Assembly (NCBI GenBank): GCA_012934845.2
Contig: WNNJ02001468.1
Location: forward strand, 245,697-309,696
Length of the DNA: 64,000 bases
Source of the DNA: Pomphorhynchus laevis
Lineage: Eukaryota; Acanthocephala; Palaeacanthocephala; Echinorhynchida; Pomphorhynchidae
Direction of reading: 5' to 3'
The position numbers and the translations under genes were made by a program. Positions 39,001 through 45,855 of this stretch are shown here, in pieces. Below the pieces are notes generated by a model. It was not told the DNA's origin, ran no database searches, and worked only from the letters and a program-made list of their open reading frames with translations. Position 1 is the first letter of the stretch, and the number at the start of each line of letters is the position of its first letter.

Positions 39001-42000
39001 TTTATTCTAATAATCAATTATTTTTTAAATTAATTTTTAAATTAATTTTGAATAAGAGAAAAACTAAATAAAATCAATTTAAAATTTAAGATACTTGCCA
39101 TGTCACAAAATTTTCTGAATTCGAATTTTCTTTGATATTTGAGGGCAAATTGAAGGGCGCCTTGAGCAATAATTTTGTATTGAAGTTCTACACGTGTGTT
39201 GTTCTTTAAAATATCCAGACATTGTTTGTAAGATTCCCATAGAAACTTCAGCCATGATGTATAATTATCTTTATCTTGCTGAGCTCGAATATTCGAACCA
39301 AGCTCAGACGCCCTGACCAAACTAAATGTGAAATAAGAATTTTAAATTTATTATTCAGTGAAATTTGAAGCAAAACTTAGTTAAAACATAAATAATGAAA
39401 TAAAACATGGATCTGATTAAATAGATAATGAATGAACTAAATTTCTTTACAAACAAGAGCAAATATCTTGGCTTTAATTGGCTGTAGGCAAACACACTGA
39501 TAGTAATATTTACAGAAATAATCAATGAGTATACAGCAGGTAAGAAACACCATTTCTTAGTACTTATTTAATCAAGTTTCCGTGAGATTAGCTTCAAACA
39601 GGCATCTATAAAGAAAACTGTTTCTGACTTTGTTAGAATAAACTTTGTATTTGAAAAATTTATTATGACGTCTGCTGCATCGTATGATTGGAATCTCGAT
39701 AAGTCTGATGTTACAGAAATCGACTATATTTCAAATAAATTGTGGATTCGCTGCTTTCTTATTAAAGATAGCAGTCATGCTGATTTCAACCGATGCCAAG
39801 GTTGATATACATATGCGACAAGCTATATTGTTCATACGTTCGATTGTACCACTTTGACGCTTAGATAAATTGGTAAATACTAGATATCCATATGTTAGAA
39901 ATGGCATAATGAATGCATGATAGTAATGAATAAATTGTTGACTAGTCAATCCAATCTTTGACAATTGTGAAAGAAAGAAGATATGTCGGTAGCATTTCAT
40001 CAGATGATTTTTAATGTGGCTACCCCAGCAAAGGTTACTTGTGAAATTATTCGAATTAGGCCAAAATTTTCAAGATATTCGCAAGCGTCAATTATTTTTA
40101 AAGAAAACCGAATTATTTTCGATTTGCTTAGACTAAGCATCAAGTGGTTCGTTAAACATTGATCTAGAAGATTGTTTACTTTCGCTTTGATAGAATCATT
40201 TGAATGTATAATATTGCTGGCACATTTAAGATGAAAATGCCATCTTTGTTTTTGAACCATTTACAGTTAACCTTGGTGACTGCAAAGTCATTTACAAAAA
40301 TGGCAAATAAGAATTGCGAGATAATACTTTTTGAAGAACGTCGGCATTCAGTCTCATGATCATTTAGAATGTTTTAAATATCTTACTATCAAGTATCTAA
40401 GATCTTTAAACTATTCAGTTATCAATTTATAAGGTCATCATGGCGCCTCAAATCTATCTTCAAATCCAATCACGTTAGTATTGATGCTTTTACTCATATC
40501 CTAATGTATCTTAAGTAAATAAGTTCTCTTTCTTTCCAACTACATGTAAATTGCTAATATAAAAAACCTCTTATGCACTCTTGCCTATTCAACTTGGTAT
40601 AATATAGCGTCATAACTTATCTCCGCCAGCGAACCCATGTCTTGTTATTTGCCATTTTAATATATCAATTGCAAGAATTTTTCGCTATTGATATTTTTTC
40701 GATTTTAGTATTTGTCTTGACCCCCTGTTCACACAGACACTTAAAACTTGTTTCTATTTTCATTACTACTTTAATTTGCCTTACTACTGTTGAGTAAAAA
40801 ATATAGCATGTCTAATGGTAAAGACATTATTATTCACTTAAGACATTGCTATCCAGTCCTAATAGTATTTCGATATCAACAAAGATATACTAAATTGTCG
40901 GAAATTAAATAAGAGATTGATAAGTCAACATATTTAAACGTTCTCATCATGTAAACCGAAATATGTTTTTATTTAAAAACAACTAAAATCAGCTTTTAAA
41001 CGATATTTTTACATTCATAGACTAGAAAGCAAAATTTACCCTTCTGGAGTTTGAATGCTATCCAAATCCTCAATGTCTATTGATGATTGTGAAAGCTTTC
41101 TGGCTTCTTCGGTTTTTTGGCCGCCCAGCTTAAGATAGCCGAGCATTACTTCTTCAAGCGAGCTAACATTAACCTAAGTAAATGAATCTTTATTGAACTC
41201 AAACAAAAATTTAAACCTTTATATGTCCTAAAGTATTTGAAAATATAAATTGTAAAACTTGTCAAACATATATTCAAGTGATTTGTATTTGTGTAGAAGC
41301 CTGTCATTCAACAGAATAGTTACGATAGCCAAAGCACAACTACACAATTTGCATTTTTAAAGTAAAATGTATTCATAGTATTTTCATAATATAATAGATT
41401 CATTTGCAGTGAAGATAGCTGATTTGTATCGGAAGATGGCAGTATCCAAAGATGTGTATCCGAAGATATTTTAAATCTAAAAATTGGTAAACGACAATTT
41501 GTATCCAAAGATGCTTTAATACGAAAATCGCAGAATTAAAGAATTTTAACACTTTCATCTTTCTCTAAACTTAATTTATCTTAATTTCTCCCAATGATAA
41601 AAGTTTCCAATTGTCATTTATGAGTAATAAATGACAATTTTAGTGCAAGAAACCGTTTTTAAAATTTTTTATTTCACAAAGTACCATGTAACAATACGCT
41701 TGTGTTTTGCAGAAATAGTGCTTTTGAGAAATCAGTAAAAGTAATAAAAAAATGAATTTTAATTATTTGTAAATATACTTAAAAATTAAATAATTTCACT
41801 CATATAAACCAATATGGCTTGAAATTTTCAGATTTAGACAAGATTATGATTAAGATTAAAATTTCAAAAAATTAAATTGTTTTAAAGAGTTTAAACCGCT
41901 TTTTATTTCAATTCAAATATTTTAAATATTGTAATTTAATTTGAAATTTACGGCATATTTTCATATCATAACATGATAAAGGTTAAAAGGGGTAAAGGTG

Positions 42001-43724
42001 GGAAACTCTTTAAGAAGATGCTCGACGCCATCCGCAATACAGCGTCATTCTGAGGTAAGCCAGCGCCTCGATAGTATTATCTAAACGCTGGCCTTCGAAG
42101 CATGAGAATTCTCTCCAAGATTTCAACCCCTTTCTCCTTTAAGGAGATATTTAAACACTATCGATCCCATTGTTCATAGAAAGAGGGATTAAGGGTTTAT
42201 TTTTGAACTATTAAAATATATCCTTATTACCTTTTAGGTGGAAATATTTAAATGCATGTTCTCAATGACTTTGCTTTCTTTCCCCCTTTAATAATAACAT
42301 CCAAATATTTAATTATTCCCTTTTTCCATAGGAAAGATTAAGGGTATATTTTTTGCACTTCTAAAATATACCCTTATCCCCAGTAAGGTGTATATCGCAG
42401 GTTATACCTAATTTTTAAAATTGTGCGTAATTTCTTCCAGATAAAGTTTCAATATTTTAAAACATTTATTAATAAAATGCACATATGATTTTATCTACAT
42501 ATTGAATTAAGGTATAGATATATGTCTACGATTGTTTTACAATGTAGAATTTAAAAATATGCACATGTTAAATTATGAAAATTTGCGGTAAATTTATAAT
42601 TAAATTGCTCTTTTGCTAAAATATTTGAATTCAAACAAAAAACCGTTTATACTCTTCAAAACAATTTGGTTTTTTGAAATTATAATCTTAATAATGATCT
42701 TGTCTAAACCTGAAAGTTTCAAACAATATTTGTTTAAAATTATTTATTTTATATTTTATTTAAAAATTGAAATAATTTATTACTTTAACTGATTTCACAC
42801 TGATTTATAGATTAAAAGCGGATCATTACATGATATATTGTGTAATAAAACAATTTCAAAACGATTTCCTGCATTAAACAAAAAAGACCTTGTATTTTTA
42901 ATAGAGTAGTGGGTTTCGACAGATAATAAATTATAGATATAATATTATATGAGTCAACTAAATATATATTTTTCATATTCATGCATATATTAGATGATTA
43001 GACACATAACTTCATGAGATTAGAGGCTAAATGATATGCTAAATTATCATGTTTACAAAACTCATCACAACATCTGTAATTTTGGAACTAATCAAAACAT
43101 TTTTAATAGATGTAAGAATACTTCGATTTCAGATGAGGTTGATATTAACTAAACAGTTTCCTTTAGTTGAACAAATGAGTTTGACCATTTCTAGGATACA
43201 ATTGGTTATTAGAATGACACACAATCTTATTCGGGGTTTGTGAAAGAACCTTATGTAATCAAGTTTCTTGCATCTTTTGTTAAAAACGTAGAATATGTTC
43301 AATTGATTGCATAGTTAATGTATTTATAAGGGATAATATAAAAATACTCTATAAACACAGTCTGGACTATTGAATTCAGGCTGTATAGTCTAACACAGAA
43401 AAAAAATTTAATCACTAAACATATTTTTGAAATAAGACTTACACTTTGGCATATGTTCTTGTACTGATAGAGACCATCTTTTGCTCGATCGCTTTTTCTC
43501 AAAAATACGCAAAGGTCGAGATATTTCTCCATTATGGGTTGGTGAATCTTTGTCCATGTACGATGCTTTCTGCTAATAATAACATCATACAATACTTCAA
43601 GTGCCATGAGATGCTTATCGACCGCAATAAACTCTAAACAAAATAATTATAATGATGAAAAACGATTATTCGTTATCGAACCGTTTGCACGGCTAAGCGC
43701 ATTTTCAGGACGAGTGAATACCAT
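12362..43724 (-). CDS. eIF3a: eukaryotic translation initiation factor 3 subunit A (14 exons)
   Basis: Fourteen exons join into 2886 bases, 961 codons plus TAA. The protein is the large scaffold of eIF3, which holds the 40S subunit and recruits mRNA in the cytoplasm. The start [16 protein letters not shown] matches the family N-terminus, followed by [36 protein letters not shown] and [16 protein letters not shown]. Residues ~315-500 correspond to the PCI domain. From ~550 on it is a charged Glu/Arg/Lys coiled coil, as in the spectrin-like region. The C-terminus is short: the long acidic-arginine decapeptide repeats of vertebrates are absent. Introns run from 48 to ~5800 bases; eleven are GT-AG and two look GC-AG. 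It is the only long host gene in the window. Every junction keeps frame, which supports the model strongly. Confidence 0.93.
12800..13115 (+). mobile_element. hammerhead-bearing element, copy 1
   Basis: Two blocks are shared with 34.27-34.74 kb. Block B (12800-12930) has GTTTAAGTGTGTTAAG, ATCACGG and the hammerhead. Block A (12958-13085) has GATGACTGGGCATACGTAGC, ATAATTCGGTT and GTTTATGCCTCTTCATGAGG. The order here is B then A; at 34 kb it is A then B, so the two copies are circular permutations of a unit of roughly 500 bp. No protein frame was seen. It resembles a retrozyme-like non-autonomous element. Confidence 0.6.
12881..12926 (+). ncRNA. hammerhead ribozyme, type I, copy 1
   Basis: CACGGTG, then TTGATGA (core C3 changed to T), arm GATC-AGTTA-GGGC, then GAAAC, GCG and GTC cleavage triplet, then TGCCGTTG. 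Stem I pairs ACGGUG with UGCCGU using two wobbles. Stem II has one mismatch. GAAACGCGTC with its very short stem III is the form seen in satellite hammerheads of animals. Confidence 0.65.
13235..14470. repeat. scrambled satellite cluster in eIF3a intron 13
   Basis: Pieces of the 380 bp satellite in both orientations: minus-oriented at about 13235-13840 and 14240-14470, plus-oriented and more diverged at about 13860-14240. Landmarks include GTCGTCTAGAAGTGACATGG, GGCAACCGAAACGGCCAG and ACTGATGAGT. An ATATGAGTGTTG-rich start (13240-13300) suggests local slippage. Confidence 0.9.
14693..15011 (-). CDS. eIF3a: eIF3a exon 13
   Basis: Begins [17 protein letters not shown] and changes at about residue 30 of the exon into a Ser/Thr/Met-rich tail ([22 protein letters not shown]). 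Acceptor GATTTAG, donor GTATGA, ends in phase 2. Confidence 0.88.
16034..16180 (+). pseudogene. leucine-rich-repeat fragment
   Basis: The plus strand encodes [20 protein letters not shown] followed by [14 protein letters not shown], one good LRR unit plus the start of the next. The frame runs into AT-rich sequence just after 16180, and only short bits of coding-like sequence precede it. It lies inside an eIF3a intron on the opposite strand. It is probably a fragment of an LRR gene rather than a working gene; an exon of a nested gene cannot be ruled out. Confidence 0.4.
16700..17930 (-). mobile_element. LINE reverse transcriptase remnant
   Basis: The minus strand shows, in order, [20 protein letters not shown] (RT motif with the first Asp), [20 protein letters not shown] (family: GVLQGDPLSP), [13 protein letters not shown] (catalytic FADD box at ~17479-17440), and at the end a Cys/His knuckle ([17 protein letters not shown]) typical of LINE ORF2 tails. 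Several frame changes and stops interrupt it. It differs from the CR1-like family at 55 kb. Confidence 0.7.
18799..19177 (-). CDS. eIF3a: eIF3a exon 12
   Basis: [20 protein letters not shown] matches the family's (K/I)DYFERAKRLEEIPL...AY. It continues as a long Arg/Lys/Glu helix to AIELAK. Acceptor TTGCGTAG, donor GTAAGA, ends in phase 1. Confidence 0.92.
19178..20186 (-). other. eIF3a intron 11
   Basis: 1.0 kb of AT-rich DNA; I see no gene or clear repeat beyond poly-A/T runs. Confidence 0.7.
20187..20291 (-). CDS. eIF3a: eIF3a exon 11
   Basis: 35 codons, [18 protein letters not shown] ... YKLNAQYKK, corresponding to the DLE.LD.D.I...Q.EQL.KE.KEL segment of the family. Acceptor ATTTTTAG, donor GTACAC. 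Confidence 0.88.
20292..21751 (-). other. eIF3a intron 10
   Basis: 1.46 kb, AT-rich. A small inverted repeat (AATAGGC-AAACC-GCCTATT, 20832-20850) and a stretch at 20940-21080 with ATGCTACTATATAATG and GTGTTTCGGGACG, which vaguely recalls Penelope terminal DNA. No exon. Confidence 0.55.
21752..22081 (-). CDS. eIF3a: eIF3a exon 10 (coiled coil)
   Basis: 110 codons, nearly all helix-forming charged residues ([17 protein letters not shown] ... [18 protein letters not shown] ... [13 protein letters not shown]). Acceptor CTTTTAG, donor GTAAGA; both ends phase 0. Confidence 0.9.
22082..24147 (-). other. eIF3a intron 9
   Basis: Contains a Penelope-like endonuclease fragment (22560-23060). 23200-24100 is extreme A/T low complexity with many inverted ATTAAT runs. 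Confidence 0.7.
22560..23060 (-). mobile_element. Penelope-like element, GIY-YIG endonuclease fragment
   Basis: The minus strand from 22860 encodes [20 protein letters not shown], then [15 protein letters not shown] and [11 protein letters not shown]. This is the Penelope-type GIY-YIG module (V.(Y/K)IPC..C...Y.GQT...L..RI.EH). Parts are repeated: ACATTAGTCGACTCATATTT occurs at about 22603 and 22809, and ATCATAATTTAGAAATCTT at about 22623 and 22992, so two staggered copies are fused. The element is broken and old. Confidence 0.75.
24148..24333 (-). CDS. eIF3a: eIF3a exon 9
   Basis: 62 codons from [17 protein letters not shown] to IHGPRIN, acceptor AATTTAG, donor GTAAGT. It closes the PCI region; the residues [14 protein letters not shown] fit the family's EQIR.QL..MS..L. 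Confidence 0.9.
24334..25431 (-). other. eIF3a intron 8
   Basis: Starts at a GC donor. Contains the (AT)n run at 24590-24657; otherwise AT-rich with no further signal. Confidence 0.75.
24590..24657. repeat. (AT)n microsatellite
   Basis: About 34 uninterrupted AT dinucleotides. Confidence 0.98.
25432..25566 (-). CDS. eIF3a: eIF3a exon 8
   Basis: [16 protein letters not shown] corresponds to VSQIYQSIEFTRLTSL. The exon ends NVIE|GCAAGT, a second GC-AG donor. Joined to exon 9 it gives [16 protein letters not shown], which lines up with CDLQVRIDHTSRTLSF without a gap, so the GC site is favoured. Confidence 0.85.
25714..27709. repeat. 2 kb minisatellite, 15 bp unit
   Basis: Unit CACGACCTAAATGAT with variants: the upper part uses GATCACGACCTAAAT, the later part GACCACGACCTAAAT, and the last ~13 units change CCT to CAT (GACCACGACATAAAT). 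Some 130 units with a few half-unit slips (for example 26371-26430, 26840-26900). The 15 bp period gives five-residue repeats (DLNDH on plus, HLGRD on minus). It lies inside an intron, so these frames are not evidence of a gene. Confidence 0.97.
28080..29130 (+). repeat. dispersed-repeat array in eIF3a intron 7
   Basis: At least five units or part-units of the ~230 bp repeat in plus orientation. TAGAATAAGGTACACTAGAT near 28241 and 28478 sets the period at 237. Two adjacent units match, inverted, the block at 5.2-5.66 kb. A short slip repeat (ATTGTTTATCGTGGATTACG, twice near 28800-28850) interrupts one unit. Confidence 0.8.
29671..29781. repeat. short palindrome with direct repeats
   Basis: A 12 bp perfect stem (AGTCATGTGATC, 29732-29743, with its complement at 29748-29759) is flanked by ACTGATCGAATCATCGAATT at 29691-29710 and 29757-29776, with a third partial copy at 29672. 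Confidence 0.85.
30124..30502 (-). CDS. eIF3a: eIF3a exon 7 (PCI domain start)
   Basis: Encodes [12 protein letters not shown], then a diverged stretch, [16 protein letters not shown] (family: LEV(D/E)FNPL.LC..V) and ACMRFLQQ (family: LRLLQQVS.IY). Donor GTATGT. Confidence 0.92.
30503..32129 (-). other. eIF3a intron 6
   Basis: 1.6 kb of AT-rich DNA. Small piece of the dispersed repeat at about 31840-31880 (CATAGCAGTTTCTC, TGATGAC). AAAGGCAATGTCATT recurs near 30885 and 31048. No exon. Confidence 0.65.
32130..32338 (-). CDS. eIF3a: eIF3a exon 6
   Basis: [17 protein letters not shown] ... [19 protein letters not shown], matching EAF(K/R)A(V/I)EDIH and MANYY.K.S.VFWKSG. Acceptor TTACTCAG, donor GTAATA, ends in phase 2. 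Confidence 0.93.
32985..33064. repeat. (AT)n microsatellite
   Basis: About 40 AT dinucleotides, uninterrupted. Confidence 0.98.
34678..34719 (+). ncRNA. hammerhead ribozyme, type I, copy 2
   Basis: ACGGTA (34678-34683), CTGATGA core (34684-34690), GCTC-CGTTA-GAGC stem II (perfect 4 bp), GAAT, CGC, GTA cleavage triplet (34711-34713), TACCGT (34714-34719). Stem I ACGGUA:UACCGU is perfect. The base after GAA is T instead of A, so the first pair of stem III is lost; copy 1 keeps that A but has C3 changed. Together they imply an intact ancestor. Confidence 0.72.
34726..34766. repeat. 16 bp perfect inverted repeat
   Basis: GCTCTGCGATCCGGGG (34726-34741), 9-base loop, and its exact complement at 34751-34766. 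It is GC-rich in an AT-rich setting and begins seven bases after the ribozyme. Confidence 0.95.
34754..35172 (+). repeat. three copies of a ~46 bp segment
   Basis: GGATCGCAGAGCGATACGGC followed by ATTATAGTTGTTAC and AATAAGTAAAC occurs at 34755, 35049 and 35126. The last two copies also share TAAATATTTTTGCAG upstream and stand 77 bases apart, a tandem duplication. Confidence 0.92.
34857..34900 (-). ncRNA. hammerhead ribozyme candidate, minus strand
   Basis: Minus strand, in order: CCATA, CTGATGA (34892-34886), AGCTCAATAAGCA (GCU:AGC stem), GAAA (34872-34869), CCG, GTC (34865-34863), TAGGG. All core boxes are intact and stem I pairs UA and GG with one mismatch. Stem III is ACCGGU with no loop, self-complementary, which would need two RNA copies pairing as known for dimeric hammerheads. 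Confidence 0.5.
36133..36351 (-). repeat. ~230 bp dispersed repeat, copy in intron 5
   Basis: Minus-oriented, close to the copy at 1.5 kb: GGTCATCAGGAGGAACTG, ATCAGGTTTCGGCCCC, CAGCGGGGCCAAATACATG and TTATTATCCATCCATAAA. Confidence 0.85.
36460..37320. repeat. inverted repeat and duplicated intronic block
   Basis: TTTTGTTAGTTTAT near 36463 and its complement ATAAACTAACAAAA near 36506 form a 14 bp stem. Further on, CTGATGATGCTAGAAACAGC near 36831 recurs as TTGATGATGCTAACAACGGC near 37058, and ATTAATCAATAACTAAT near 36786 recurs near 37257. Confidence 0.6.
38160..38303 (-). CDS. eIF3a: eIF3a exon 5
   Basis: 48 codons, [12 protein letters not shown] ... [20 protein letters not shown], between TTTTTAG and GTAAAT. 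The ETR...D.A...LWQ pattern is that of the family. Confidence 0.93.
38304..39098 (-). other. eIF3a intron 4 with palindrome cluster
   Basis: Starts at a GC donor. GACAGTCCAATT recurs three times near 38484-38540. 38690-38925 holds nested palindromes: GTACATTGATTAATCAATGT(AC), the 15 bp stem CATTACTATTTCTGA with its complement, and AATGTACATTTCTGA with its complement. Confidence 0.75.
39099..39321 (-). CDS. eIF3a: eIF3a exon 4
   Basis: Acceptor CATTTAG; encodes [20 protein letters not shown] and [16 protein letters not shown], the strongest match to the family. The donor reads ATG|GCAAGT, a classic GC-AG 5' site; reading on to a GT site would break the frame. Confidence 0.95.
39322..41039 (-). 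other. eIF3a intron 3
   Basis: 1.7 kb; contains the LINE remnant at 39731-40260. The rest shows no coding signal. Confidence 0.7.
39731..40260 (-). mobile_element. LINE remnant (reverse transcriptase C-terminal part)
   Basis: Minus strand: [14 protein letters not shown] (family: LN..KT..M.F), then [10 protein letters not shown], and after one frame change [40 protein letters not shown] and [13 protein letters not shown]. This matches the region after the catalytic box of Jockey/CR1-type LINEs (L..LK..GL....L...Y...I.P.L.Y....W.). A short, old 5'-truncated copy. Confidence 0.65.
41040..41173 (-). CDS. eIF3a: eIF3a exon 3
   Basis: Acceptor ACTTAG, donor GTAAAT. Encodes [17 protein letters not shown] ... 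[15 protein letters not shown], matching VN..SLE.V...YLK and the D(I/L)EDLD.I.TPES landmarks of the family. Ends in phase 2. Confidence 0.93.
41174..43442 (-). other. eIF3a intron 2
   Basis: 2.3 kb. 42187-42245 and 42348-42402 are diverged copies (ATTAAGGGTTTATTTTTG and ATTAAGGGTATATTTTTTG, each with a facing AAAATATAYCCTTAT, so each is also a short inverted repeat). A more GC-rich stretch at 42010-42120 is unassigned. No exon. Confidence 0.6.
43443..43633 (-). CDS. eIF3a: eIF3a exon 2
   Basis: Begins after TTTTGTTTAG, only 48 bases from exon 1, and ends CAAAGT before GTAAGT. Encodes the conserved stretch from [18 protein letters not shown] through [18 protein letters not shown] to [11 protein letters not shown]. 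Confidence 0.95.
43682..43724 (-). CDS. eIF3a: eIF3a exon 1
   Basis: ATG at 43724; encodes [14 protein letters not shown] plus one base. PENAL-RAN is the near-invariant start of eIF3a. Donor GTTCGA is weak, but joining its last G to AGTTTATT restores the family's EF(I/L) residues. Confidence 0.9.
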
Positions 43725-45078
43725 ATTGTAAATACCAAAATATTAGCGGAGTTATAAAATATCGAGTAACTATCAAACGGCTTAACTTTGATCTAGAATT
43801 AAATACAAAAATAATTGAGTAATTTTTGAATGAACGTTAAATAAAATGGTCGGAAAACTATCAGATGATAAATAGATGTTCAAAGAACTAAAGAAGCTAC
43901 ATGTAATAAAATAATTGTTCAATAAAAATAAAAACAGATGACGTTCGAATCGTCTCATTGTATCTTTTGAAAGTGCGTATCTGGTTGACGCTGCTACATA
44001 AATGCTAAGAGCAGCACCTTTCATGAGTATGACGTTTAGTTTTCCTCTTAATAGTGACAACATAATACGATAAGTTGGTGATGTTACCTGTTGTTAACTG
44101 TTACATAAAAAAATTCGCTGTGGGTTCGATTACCTCGGAAAGGATAGTATCAACGGGTAGAACTCATCGCTGTCGAACTTTAAATCTCACTCCTCATACT
44201 TCGCTACTTTTCGTTGTTCGTGAAATCAATAAGTTGCAAAGGTATTTCAAGTAGAATAATGTCTTAAATACACATACGTCGATCAAACCAATCGATTGTT
44301 TCCATTAAAGAAGCATTTGAACCATTATGAAGCATTTCGTCTATATCAACTAACAGGATATTCTAGTTAATTAATTTAAACTTTAGCAATTTTAAACTTT
44401 ATATGACATGTAAACAATAATTTATTTAAATTTATTAATAACGGGGTTCGATCTTTTCAGATTCTTTATAGATCACTAAGTTTTAAATCATTTTACAGGA
44501 TAAACAAAACGTTTTTCTGATCAAAGCTCAGAAATTGCATATTTCCCTAACAGGCTAAACCTAAGCAATTACACCAAAGATGATGAAACAGTTAGAATGA
44601 ATGTAGACAACATTCATTGTAGACACACCAGTCAATAAATAATAATTTATTTAAAACCTTATCCTAATAAAAATAATTTTAAGAATCCAGCTATTTATAT
44701 GAAATAATTTATATGATAGCAAATTTATAAATTTATTTAAATGAAATTTATAAATATTACTGCAGTGAAAGATAATTTATTCAGAAATTTATCGATATTT
44801 ACCTGTATTTTAAATTTAAATATCCAACAGCAATCAGGTATAGTTGAACGACAACAAAAATTTTGATATTTGGCTAGAACCAGCATATTCAGAAATCAGC
44901 ATAAAAATAAAAGGAAAAAATCACATAATTATAGCTTCTTGTCGGTTATTTAATTAAATAAATAACCGACAAGTTTACAATACGTATTTACAGAGAATGT
45001 CTCTGTGTATGCAAATATCTCCAAAGTAGGTATACCATCACGCAAAACGACGTCTCAAACTATTTATTTTGTTCTAAA
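43725..45078. other. region upstream of eIF3a
   Basis: The eIF3a promoter should lie in the first few hundred bases above 43724; I see no clear TATA or initiator. Two weak exon-like stretches on the minus strand are listed separately. 44940-44975 holds a short inverted repeat (CTTGTCGGTTATTTAATTAA and complement). Confidence 0.45.
44025..44358 (-). CDS. possible last two exons of an unknown gene
   Basis: Minus strand: after TGTTAG an open stretch at about 44358-44281 encodes DIDEMLHNGSNASLMETIDW then FDR, ending at a GTATGT donor in phase 1. After GTTAACAACAG a phase-matched stretch at about 44090-44025 encodes NITNLSYYVVTIKRKTKRHT and ends ERCCS-stop. The basic tail with CCS is reminiscent of prenylated small GTPases, but no GTP-binding motifs were found upstream. 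This may be chance. Confidence 0.25.
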
Positions 45079-45212
45079 TCCGGCCTAATTTGATGTATCG
45101 GGCCTAGTTTGATGTATCCGGCCTAGTTTGGTGTATCCGGACTAGTTTGATGTATCCGGCCTAGTTTGGTGTATCCGGCCTAGTTTGATGTATCCGGCCT
45201 AGTTTGATGTAT
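45079..45212. repeat. tandem repeat, ~20 bp unit
   Basis: About seven units of CGGCCTAGTTTGATGTATC, alternating TTTGATG and TTTGGTG. Confidence 0.95.
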
Positions 45213-45702
45213 TTATATTTAATGGTCATGTATAAGATTGCTAAAGGCTATGACGGATTCCCCTCAGATTATGTAGGTTTTAACCACCACACTTGTCATC
45301 GAGAACATAGTTTGCATCATAAAACACAAGTGTCCCAGTCACTAATCATGGAGTGTCCCGGTCTATATCGTGTTTAGCATCGTGAAGTTAGTGTATTGAA
45401 CATGTTTTTGGATAGTTTAGTACGTATAGGCAGTATTGCTACATTCAAAAAGAAACTTCTGGAAGGAATACGCCATCTCGATCAAGAAGCTATTCGAATG
45501 GCATACCCGACATTTTTTTTAAATTCTGTTTTATGTGGTGGGGTGGCTGTATTATTTTGTATGCGCATTCGTATGCTTTAGTTACACTTCTGGAGTCAAA
45601 TTCAGTTGGGACAGTTGAAATGTTGTGTTGTGAAGTTTTATTATTCTCGCATATTTAAATTTTTGTAAGATTTAGCGTAATCCTACTGAAGATGTAATCT
45701 CG
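45213..45702. other. intergenic, unassigned
   Basis: A plus-strand open frame at 45402-45580 (IGSIATFKKKLLEGIRHLDQ ...) looks mildly coding-like but matches nothing I recognise. Possibly transposon debris. Confidence 0.35.
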
Positions 45703-45855
45703 CTAACTCATGATTTATATAAATATACTACTTATGACGATGTCGTGATATTAAGCTATTTAAACATGCTTCAAGCCGATTGGGGTTCTTATACGCCACG
45801 ATAAATGTGACAGTGGTTCCGTACAAGTGCTGGAGGCTATTATCATTTTTAATCT
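45703..45855 (+). repeat. direct repeat flanking LINE copy B, left
   Basis: About 150 bp, roughly 85 percent identical by eye to 48060-48205 (shared: ATTAAGCTATT, ACCGATTGGG or GCCGATTGGG, TATACGCCACGATA, GCTATTATCATTTTTAAT). It ends right at the LINE 3' tail. Confidence 0.85.

Noticed and set aside
39042-39098. Extension of eIF3a exon 4 past CDM into [11 protein letters not shown]
   Set aside because: This is intron sequence; the following exon continues the family alignment directly after CDM.
44115-44150. GGTTCGATTACC, a B-box-like word suggesting a tRNA gene or tRNA-derived SINE
   Set aside because: No matching T-stem, acceptor stem or A box; cloverleaf cannot be drawn.
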